DNA of 64,000 bases. Source: Prosopocoilus inquinatus (Eukaryota; Arthropoda; Insecta; Coleoptera; Lucanidae). Under the pieces are notes generated by a model that saw only the letters and a list, made by a program, of their open reading frames with translations, was not told where the DNA came from and made no database searches. The stretch spans positions 34,875,001-34,939,000 of the forward strand of contig CM069876.1 of assembly GCA_036172665.1 (NCBI GenBank). The letters are read 5' to 3'. Positions 56,401 through 64,000 of this stretch are shown in pieces. Numbering within the stretch: the stretch's first letter is position 1; each line of letters begins with the position of its first letter. Made by a program: the position numbers and the translations under genes.

Positions 56401-57927
56401 TCTTTTGTTTCTCGTATGTCTTTCTCTATCTCGTATTTCGTTGTTTATAATTCGTTATTTTAATATTAGTTTCAGTGCCTCAACTGAATTAATTTTTTTT
56501 TTAGTCAGCTTAATTTGTTTCTTTTTTATTCGTATTTTTTCTTCTGTTGTTAATTTTTTGTTTTGGTTGTTCTTTTTAAAGTAGCATTTTGTTTTTTTTT
56601 CTTTCTATATTTTCGATTCTTTTCATTGATGATATTAACGAAAAAGAAACAAAAATACGGAAAATAAAAATCGCTTACAACAAAAAAATAAATCGAATCG
56701 AAAAACAGGAAAAAAAATTTTTCATATATTTTCTCGACCGTGTTTGGTTTTATTATTAATTGCCTTATTGTAGCAATTGTTTTTTTTTAATTTATTTTCT
56801 CTGAACAATTAAAGAAAGCGAGAAAAGAACGATGTGCTGTTGTTTATGTAACGAACCTATTTAAAAAAGAAAGGAAAAACTTAAGTTTCTTTACGTATTT
56901 TGTTTTTTCTTTTTTTCGTTCTCTTTCGACAGAGCAACTTTTTTTGATAAAGAATTTAAACATGCTCTGCTTAGCGCTAGTTTTCGGGAGCTTCCTAACC
57001 TAAAATTTTGACAGCTCTTGTTACTTTTTAAAAATAAGACAATCGAAAATCAATTAAGTATGGATTTACTTAGCATAGAGAGCGAAAGCAGTTTAAGAAA
57101 TGTTTTCTTTTTAAATTTTGTTCTTTAAAGTTCTAATGAGGTAGTTAAATGATTATTTTTTGTTTTACTTTCTTTTTAAATGTAACACCGTTTAAATTAG
57201 AAGAACACTCAACGTTTTAGTATGGCTTGATAGCTTCGTTGTGAGTAAAAAAATAAATATTTAAGGTACTTACAAATTTCATCAGACAAGAGTCGACTTC
57301 AATAATAAATTTTGTAATAATAAAAGGCGCCTTCCATGCAACCCGGCGATTTGATTTCTAGTTACGCCACTGATTCGATCTCTAAATTAACAAATATGAT
57401 TACATATTTTCTTTTACTAAGAAAAACTACCGAGACAGTTGAAAAATTCTGTCACATTTTGTTTTTTGGGCGAGGACCATTAAAACACAAACATTGCGGA
57501 TCGAATGTCTACATCCTGCAGCGAAAGTAAAAGGGATGCATTTTTTTCTTTTTGAAATTTCAAATTTTCCTACAAAATCTGGAATTAATTATAAACGTAA
57601 CTCTTTGTTACCCTGCTCGTAGACGAAATATTTTAAGTGTCACGACGTCTTGACCCTAGTCATGGTAGAGTTACTGGCGCAGACAATAGGACTGGCTCTC
57701 ATCATCGAAGAGTTACTGGCGCAGTTAGTAGGAGCGAAGCAAACATTATTACTATTCTGCAACAAAATTAGTCGAACACAACAATAATTAATTAATTAAT
57801 CACACGTTACATGGTGACTAATTTAATAATAATAAACGTAAGCCTGCGACAGAAGTTTTCAACGACTCACACATAACAGTAATTGCTACACTAACAGTAA
57901 TTGCTATCTCTAAGAATATAGGTAGTA
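53446..57927. repeat. Long intron without finger exons; repeats
   Basis: No exon signature in 4.5 kb. A C-rich run lies at about 53,511-53,520. Direct repeats of GTAAGGTTAG / AATTTGACACTGAC type lie at 54,580-54,790. A small inverted pair (AGTATCTCCATCTTG-like) lies at 54,925-54,990. A CTCF-like AACAGATGGCGCT (minus) is at about 54,253-54,265. A T-rich tandem array lies at 55,780-56,240. A fragment of the 6,542 palindrome family lies at about 57,195-57,310. Long open frames in the T-rich part are compositional. Confidence 0.5.
55780..56240 (+). repeat. T-rich tandem repeat, about 90-110 bp unit, five copies
   Basis: TTTCTAACTTCAGTTCTTTC followed by an inverted GAACTGAAATAG, a T-rich run and TGATACTCCACACACTTTAT recurs near 55,784, 55,895, 55,983, 56,088 and (weaker) 56,200. 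Each unit contains a short hairpin formed by TTCAGTTCTTTC / GAACTGAA. Confidence 0.85.
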
Positions 57928-58160
57928 TTACTTCCTGACTTGCTTCAGTTTCATGACGACTCCATGTTTGAGCCTCATGTGCACTTTCAAGTAGTAATTT
58001 CGTTTGCACTGGTACGCACAGATGGAGCAAGTCACCAGTTCGGTTTTGCCGCAGTCCAAACCCATGTGGGCCTTCAGCGAGTTCCTGTTCTTGTACTGCT
58101 TGTGGCAGATCGGGCATTTTATCTTTTCCGAACTTTGGCATGGCACTTCTTCGTTGAAAC
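57928..58160 (-). CDS. lola alternative terminal exon, C2HC + Cx2C C2H2 fingers
   Basis: The acceptor CGTTGTAG precedes 58,160 and 76 residues follow. Finger 1 is C15, C18, H31 and C36. Finger 2 is C44, C47, H60 and H65, with an extra cysteine at C51. The linker is CGKTELV, a partial GKEP. A basic tail (KLKQVRK) ends the protein. It is the leftmost of the compact five-exon cluster that starts at 60.5 kb. Confidence 0.92.
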
Positions 58161-58422
58161 CTACAACGGACGTGTTAAGTAACGTTCTTATTTTACAAAA
58201 AGAAAAAAAAACGAAAAACATTTTATTCAGAAATTACGCCTCATAAAGTCGATACTTATTTTAATATTTTTTTACTTACTTCTAGGTGCTAGGTTTCAGA
58301 AAAAGAAAATCTCTTCTAATTGAAGACCGAATTAGGTACTCAAAGTTTTTATTATTATTATTAAGTAATTAGTATTAGTAATAAAGGCACGTAATCCTAC
58401 ACATGATATGCGGAACGTAAAT

Positions 58423-58622
58423 CTAAAATTTGCCGCCGAACATCATCAGCTTCCGCTTCTTGCAGATGTGCGCCTTCATGTTGGCCTTCTGGTAAAACCT
58501 CCTTTCGCAGATGGGGCACGAGAACTGGGGCTCCTTTCCGCACTCGAGCTTCAAATGTCTGCTGAGGCCGTTTCTATTTTTGTAATGGCGCGGGCAGTTC
58601 GGGCAGTGGACTCGAGACGACC
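58423..58622 (-). CDS. lola alternative terminal exon; second finger lacks its last histidine
   Basis: The acceptor CTTTTTCCAG precedes 58,622 and 65 residues follow. Finger 1 is complete (C6, C9, H22, C27). Finger 2 has C35, C38 and H51, but position 56, histidine in its paralogs, is R56; C53 two residues after H51 is the only nearby substitute ligand. The linker is the canonical CGKEPQF. Finger 2 core FYQKANMKAH matches 52,928 and 59,937, which keep the histidine. The exon is otherwise intact. An AATAAA on the minus strand near 58,345-58,350 could end it. Confidence 0.9.
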
Positions 58623-59662
58623 CTGGAAAAAGATCACGTTGACGACTTTCCCTCTTCAAATATATTGAACGCATCAAGGGGGTAACGTTATTTTAATAAA
58701 TCGCCCCTGGACGGTTTCAATTTACATTATTTATTTGGAGTAAAGCACCGATTACATTTTGAATTTATTTATTCATTTATACATAAACATGTAACACCCT
58801 GTAGATTCTCGTTTAGACCGCTGAGAAAACATGAAGATCATAATGGGATAGATCTGGAGGGTACGTTGAATGTTGTAAGTTTTTTTTGAGCTTTGCTTTC
58901 CTGGAAAGTTGAACAGCTTGAAGAGATTTTGTTTTAAGAATGCGCGAGAAGGTGACAGAGTTTACAAAAACTGAAAGCTTCATTTACTACCCTAAATACC
59001 ATTAAAACTCTAAGAAACTGAATATCTCTAACTCATTAAGCATACAGAAAAGAGATAAGGGCGTAATATGAAGGGGGGAAAGATGTGAGCAGGAAGTGAT
59101 TCCTTTAGATACCTACGCCACTGATTGAACACGAGAAACAAAACAAACTCTGTGGAAACAAAAGCTTCATACGATGTATGAAAATACACTAACGACTGCT
59201 TTTCTGCAAACATCGAAAAATAAACACAGAAATTTACAAAGTTATTAAAGTTTGAGTTGGCAATGCTGAATTTAATTTTGAAAAGGTACAACTGAAGTGA
59301 CATTATTGTCATTATTGACAAGTGTCATTAGACGTTTCAAATTAAAAGTAAACGCTGGATATAACCTACAATTTCATCATCGTGTCAAATATCTGTCAAA
59401 TAACTCACCAAAACGAAATCAAACCAAACGAATCAGGAAATGTTCTTAATTGCAGTGTGTCTTTAAATGTTTCTGATTTAAAGTAAACGCTGAACATAAC
59501 CCCCAATTTTGTATATATCAAATAAATCAACAAAACAAGTCAAAAACGAATCAATCAAAAAATGCTCTTAATTGTATTGCCAACTCAAACAGTCACATTT
59601 GATCACTTTGTGTATTATATCATCTAATAGTATTAAGCAAAATCAAAGTTATTGAATTCTTT
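58623..59662. repeat. Intron with a diverged tandem duplication
   Basis: Two copies of about 125 bp lie at about 59,331-59,458 and 59,462-59,577, sharing GTAAACGCTGRAYATAACC and AAATGYTCTTAATTG. They are bracketed by TTTGAGTTGGCAAT (59,251) and the inverted ATTGCCAACTCAAA (59,577). No exon is recognised. Confidence 0.55.
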
Positions 59663-59859
59663 TTAATTGTTCCTTGATTTCTTGTGCTTGTGAACCGATC
59701 CGATGTGTATATTCAAATAGTGTTGGTCGAAGAACTTCCTCTTGCACATCGTGCACGGGACTTCCGGTTTCTTGCCGCACTCAATCTGCAAGTGCCTCTC
59801 CAGGTTGCGTTTATTGTTGTAGCTCATGGGACACTTGAAGCAGCGGAAGCGCGAGAAAT
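59663..59859 (-). CDS. lola alternative terminal exon, C2HC + Cx2C C2H2 fingers
   Basis: The acceptor CGTTTCAG precedes 59,859 and 64 residues follow. Finger 1 is C6, C9, H22 and C27. Finger 2 is C35, C38, H51 and H56 (CTMCKRKFFDQHYLNIH). The linker is CGKKPEV. The tail KHKKSRNN is basic. The stop overlaps ATTAAA, a weaker polyadenylation hexamer. The exon shares its register with 59,937 residue for residue, so the two probably arose by tandem duplication. No nearby ATG starts the frame. Confidence 0.92.
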
Positions 59860-59936
59860 CTGAAACGAAAACAAAAACGAAATTGTAGCAGAAAACGATT
59901 TATTATGGTTCAAGTTAAGAAGGCCGAACAGATTTG

Positions 59937-60118
59937 CTAAACGATTTTATGGACGAGCCTGACGTGCGTCTTAAGGGTGGATTTGTGATAGAACATCCTT
60001 CCGCAGATCGCGCATTTTATCTGAGGTGGCTTGCCGCATTCGATTCTTAAGTGGCGCTGCAAGTGCTTTCTGTTCTTGTAGCTCCTCGGACATTGAGGGC
60101 AATAACATCTATTAAAAT
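59937..60118 (-). CDS. lola alternative terminal exon, C2HC + Cx2C C2H2 fingers
   Basis: The acceptor TTTCAG precedes 60,118. The exon is minimal, 59 residues, and ends three residues after the last histidine. Finger 1 is C6, C9, H22 and C27. Finger 2 is C35, C38, H51 and H56. The linker is CGKPPQI. Its finger 2 (FYHKSTLKTHVRLVHKI) is almost the same as that of 52,928 (FYHKFTRKTHMIKVHKI), the clearest long-distance paralog pair in the array. AATAAA at 59,899-59,904 lies about 33 bp past the stop. Confidence 0.93.
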
Positions 60119-60292
60119 CTGAAATTACAAAGTAATTATGAACGTATCGAAACAAAACAAAATTGTCTTCTAGTTAACTAAAAAGAAAAAGAAAACACGC
60201 ATATACAAGCTTGAAAAATCTATTATTATTATCATTACTAATTTATAAATGTAAGTAACAGTTGGACCTTCCTTCGAAGATATTATTTACGC

Positions 60293-60519
60293 TCAGATAA
60301 TTCCAGGCTGCGTCCCGAATATTGATTGGTCCTTCGGACCGGATCTCTTATGGCACCGTGCGCTGTGCTTCTTCAATATTTTTCCGCAGTTAAATTCTTG
60401 CAGGCAATTCGCGCAAGTAAATTTTTGGCCCCCCGTACACTCAAGGTGGCTGTGCCTCCAGAGACTCTGTCGATGTTTATATACCTTGGAGCAGTTTCCA
60501 CATTGGTACAGTCTTCGTC
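60293..60519 (-). CDS. lola alternative terminal exon (first in transcription order here), C2HC + Cx2C C2H2 fingers
   Basis: The acceptor AAGTTTCAG precedes 60,519 and 74 residues plus TGA or the frame end at 60,293 follow. Finger 1 is C6, C9, H22 and C27. Finger 2 is C35, C38, H51 and H56, with extra cysteines C44 and C55. The linker CTGGQKF is divergent. A tail of 18 residues (KRSGPKDQSIFGTQPGII) extends past the fingers. It is the rightmost finger exon I can find and so the closest to the constant exons. The stop codon is TGA at 60,293-60,295. Confidence 0.9.
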
Positions 60520-60644
60520 CTGAAACTTGGCAATGATTAGTGCACGCTCAATCGGAATGTACAGGGCGTGCAACTGAATTTGAATTATTAAATTAATTGT
60601 GTACATTAGGCACCAACGACGAGTTTCTTTTGTTAATTAGACGA

Positions 60645-60875
60645 TCCTAAGAGTCAGTTTCATAATGGAATTAAAGGATGCTTTAAATTTAAAGCCATAT
60701 TTCAGATGTTCAAAAAAATGCGACAACACAAAACAATTCAAAGCGTCCTTTAGTTCGATTACGGGACTGGATCCTTAATTAAACCTAAGGATCAGTTTCA
60801 CAATGCAATTAAAGGATACTCTCAATTTAAAGTCACTTTTTTTAGTTCTATTATGAAACTGGATCCTTAATAAAA
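60645..60875. mobile_element. Pair of MITE-like units with GGATC...AGTTTCATAATG ends
   Basis: TCAGTTTCATAATGGAATTAAAGG and its relative at about 60,792 (TCAGTTTCACAATGCAATTAAAGG when read on) recur, each with an inverted partner (TTACGGGACTGGATCCTTAA; TATTATGAAACTGGATCCTTAA). Two adjacent elements or one with duplicated ends are both possible. Confidence 0.6.
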
Positions 60876-62218
60876 CATATGATAATCACATTTAAAGTAG
60901 GACCTAGCATAAGTCCAATTGTAATGTACAGGGTGCTACTGAACTTGAACTTGAATGAATAATGTTATAATAAATTAGAGAATTTTGTCACATAATTGAG
61001 ATCTAAATTTGGTAAAGCCACGCAGCTAGTACGGCCGCTCAAAGTAGGGAACAAGACGGGGGGGGGGGGGGGGGGGGATAAAAATTAGTCGAACCGTAAG
61101 TTCGCAACAATATTTTTACAATGAAGTCGACTCTTGTCCGAAAAAAATTGTAAGAAAATAGTTTTTAGGCTTTAAAGGGACACTATTGAAATTGAAAAGA
61201 GCTCTGAACGTTTCACTATGAAACGTTGAGTGCTCTTTCTTTCTTACAATAAGTCTCTAAACATAAAATCCTGATGATGATCAGGTCTGAGGCAAGTGAC
61301 ATTCAATAAAATGAACATTAGAATCATCACGTCTCCAAGCGGCGGGCATAGGGATTACTATGACCAGTAGAATGTCAGTAAATAACTTAAGGTACCTGAA
61401 GATTTCAATTTAAATAATTTTCCTACAATTCACTTTAACCAATACGCCATTAAGGCACATATTTGATGACTCCACCTGCTTGTATTATTTTGATCGCAAT
61501 TTAAAACCGTTAATGTTTCAAATAAAAGAAAATCAACGCAAATTCTTTATCATCTGTGCATTCAAGTTAACTAAGAAGTTTTTAATTATTAGAGCATATT
61601 GTGAAATCGAGGGCAATTTCAACAGTGTCGGAATGTAATAACAACAAGTGACGTAAGCCGATACAACAAGACTCATATTTCATAATAAAACATCGCGGCA
61701 ACTGGGGCAAGCGATTACATCAAGTGACGCAAAGAACGCAGGGCATATTACGAATAACGCAATGCGCGAATAAACGTATAAAATGTGCGGATTAAAATTT
61801 GGACAGAAGTCGAGCCAAACTTGACTCCGGTGGGCATTAGTGCCAGCCAACTCTAAGAAGGGGACCATTCCAGCGACCAATGACACTGTTCCCGAGATCA
61901 CCATCATCCTGAGGCCGATTGTAGGATGCCTTCCTGCCACTCCCCATCAGCCCCTAGCCAGAAGCTGCCGATAGCATACACGTCGTAACGAACCGTCCTT
62001 GACATCGCAGCTACAGCCCGGACGCAAAGTACGTCGCCACCCGATCACGGACGATCAGCACCGCAATCACCAACTTTGGACCAAGAATCCCCCCAACAAT
62101 TTAAACATAATATTAATAAAAGGTATCAACTTTTGTAAAACATTTGATTTTAAAGCTCTACCCTCTACCACTCACGTGATCTAGTGAAGGCACTACACTC
62201 TTACCGCGACTATCAGGG
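60876..62218. other. Noncoding; poly-G run and palindrome-family fragment
   Basis: A run of about 20 G lies at 61,057-61,077. The stretch 61,125-61,250 is a small hairpin (AACGTTTCACTATGAAACGTT) of the 6,542 palindrome family. A GC-richer patch at 61,680-62,080 has an 86-codon minus-strand frame without a recognisable domain. Confidence 0.4.
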
Positions 62219-62461
62219 CTATTCTGTAACATTGATATGCATATCAATTGATATGGCCTTCGATAATTGAAAAGAACTTGTTACGATTTCATAACATTTC
62301 ACGTCGATTGTCGACCTCATATTGAAGAGAGATGTATATTAACTCTATATCACACTTGAAACGGACTGCAAGTTGTTACGAAACTATTTACAGAATACCA
62401 ATTTTGCAAGATCACTTGAAACATAGCAATATCAAGTCCATATCAATGTTAGAGAATAGAC
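62219..62461. mobile_element. MITE, about 240 bp
   Basis: CTATTCTGTAACATTGATAT at the left is inverted at the right as ATATCAATGTTAGAGAATAG. Additional inverted blocks continue inward (TGATATG/CATATCA). Noncoding. Confidence 0.7.
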
Positions 62462-64000
62462 ACCATTATCCAATCGAATTATATAGGGCATAACTAAACT
62501 TGCATACTCAAGAAAATTAGATAGTTTTGATAAGTGACATCCGAGGGGCGCGGTGTTTCATGAAATGAAATAGTGACAGCACACGACTATAAGACCTGAA
62601 CAGTCGCAGTTTTAGCAGGATGTAGACGCTCAAGTTAAAAAAAAAAACTGCACGCATCTACATTCAAGATGGCTAAGAAGAGCTAGTTTTTACAAGAGTA
62701 TCAACTTCGACTTTCAAATTTGTCCTTGAATAGAGCACGCCCACCAGAAATATAGAGAGTGCTATTGAACTTGAGCCATTAGTTTACATACGTGCTTAAG
62801 AAAATGAAAGTTTCGTAAGGTAACTTAATATGAAAAGTCGGTGCATTGGTTAATTAAGTGATGATCTTCAACTCATATGATACTAGTTAAAACAGGATAG
62901 GAAACTGAATGTTGTCACTGCCATTTTTAATGTGGCAGAAAGATGCATTGTGTGTGCGTGATTAAAAATGACTTGAAATAACTGAAATTTGACTGAAATC
63001 AAATTGATTAGATAAAAACGAGAAGTTCGTGAAATACTATTCCATTGGATTAAGAAGAACTCAAACAACTGAAATAGCAAATTTATCATTTGACATTTCT
63101 GTCACCATCTGACCAATTTAAAATTAAAGCACTGTTTAAAGATAAAATGTGTAACTGGAGAGACATTATCAACAGAAGAAACTATTTGCATTTGAAAATG
63201 AAACAAGTTTAATTGTAGTGAAGAAGTTTAATATGTAAAGTATTTTTAACCTCTAAAATTTGTTAGTAAAACGTCACCAAAATTACTTGGATAACATTGG
63301 GGTTGGCAGGTAGAACAGCTTGCTGCATTTGTCGCAATAAACTGATGCCGATCTCATTGGATCACTCTTGTTAAATATTTTTTCATTTCTTTATATAATT
63401 TTCTCGATGTAACCAATAGTGATTCAATAAACTTATTATTATTAACATGCACTACGCTTAGAGGAAAAGCAGACTTCCAACAGACATTCTAGAATTTTGA
63501 TACTGATAAGTATCAAAGAGAAAAAGAAAAACAAATTTCATGCGCTGTAGGTTATTGCTCGAGAGCGAACAGTTTTAGGTTTCCGGTACGAAAAGTACGC
63601 AATTTATAATAAGTCTTTGAATAAGTCATTTACCAGATGTTGCATAGGTGATTTGATATAATGGTTGTAGTTTGAATGACCTTAGGTAGCTCTCTGAAAT
63701 AAGTAACCTAGACCCAATTATGTTCACAAAGATATCTTATCAGTTACACACATGGATAGGCTAACATTCTTTGTCGCTGATTCTTAGATACAAAACAATA
63801 TCGATTCGCATATTGTGGATGTGGATACAAAATTTATTTCTAAACCATCACATACGATTAAGTTTTTCGTGTTAGTATCGGTATTTATTGTAATTTGGAT
63901 TGTGAATTATAGTGCATCATTAATAAATGACATAAATGACTTAAGTATAATAACACCCTGTATCCTGCAATAACCGAATTTATTTAACATGCGTTAAGAT
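62462..64000. other. Noncoding right end; possible LINE 3' tail
   Basis: No exon or BTB-coding sequence is seen. The stretch ending ATTCAATAAACTTATTATTA at about 63,425-63,447 resembles the 3' tail of a truncated non-LTR retrotransposon. An AACACCCTGTAT end motif is at about 63,951-63,962, close to the right edge. Confidence 0.35.

Larger units (their letters stand above)
10340..64000 (-). other. lola variable region: array of alternative zinc-finger terminal exons
   Basis: All 25 complete finger exons between 10,496 and 60,519 lie on the minus strand, share acceptor phase (two bases finish a split codon), and encode a C2HC plus C2H2 finger pair followed by a stop. This matches lola, whose shared BTB-containing 5' exons are spliced to one 3' finger exon at a time. 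No BTB domain is encoded in the window, so the constant exons should lie to the right of 64,000. In Drosophila some lola transcripts arise by trans-splicing; whether that happens here cannot be seen. Confidence 0.85.

Noticed and set aside
10496..60519. mod(mdg4)-type locus instead of lola
   Set aside because: mod(mdg4) tails carry FLYWCH fingers; these are C2HC plus C2H2 pairs with the lola linker.
61680..61940. Minus-strand frame with a CPSC motif as another finger exon
   Set aside because: Only one Cys pair, no His/Cys partner, no GKEP-like linker and no second finger.

Overview
The window is nuclear DNA of an AT-rich arthropod genome, most likely an insect. The evidence is single-exon coding islands with eukaryotic splice acceptors, AATAAA-type polyadenylation signals, a piggyBac transposon, a tRNA-derived SINE and many short inverted-repeat elements. 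I cannot name the species or order from sequence alone.

The dominant feature, from about 10.3 kb to at least 60.5 kb, is an array of short zinc-finger exons, all on the minus strand. I count 25 complete terminal exons and one truncated copy. Each begins at a CAG/TAG splice acceptor in the same reading phase (two bases complete a split codon), runs 59-91 residues, carries a C2HC finger followed by a C2H2 finger, and ends in its own stop. The first-finger signature (Cys-x2-Cys-x12-His-x4-Cys followed by a GKEP-like linker) and the one-gene, many-tails layout are those of longitudinals lacking (lola). Lola is a BTB transcription factor in which a shared 5' part is spliced to one of many 3' finger exons, each giving a different DNA-binding tail. 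The shared BTB exons are not in the window. Transcription runs right to left, so they should lie beyond the right edge.

The exons are clustered: 57.9-60.5 kb (5), 52.0-53.4 kb (3), 49.0-50.7 kb (2), 38.7-43.3 kb (5), 33.7-34.6 kb (2), 26.2-28.6 kb (3 plus the truncated copy), 21.7-23.4 kb (2), 16.2-16.7 kb (2) and 10.5 kb (1). Paralogous pairs and triplets show that the array grew by exon duplication. One duplication, at 26.3-26.8 kb, looks recent and left a single-finger exon. Several exons have a stop codon overlapping or nearly touching the polyadenylation signal.

The left end (0.52-2.96 kb) holds an apparently complete piggyBac element: TTAA target duplication, perfect 18-bp terminal repeats, and an uninterrupted 593-residue transposase with the catalytic aspartates in place. 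The spaces between finger exons hold foldback/MITE elements (several with near-perfect arms), tandem repeats of about 44, 100, 150, 190 and 370 bp, a nested MITE insertion and a probable SINE. Two items are less well explained. One is a good TATA plus initiator pair on the plus strand at 11.44-11.47 kb. The other is a set of diverged exon-like repeats on the plus strand at 7.5-9.1 kb, with relatives at 12.0-12.6 kb. No rRNA, functional tRNA or CRISPR array was seen.
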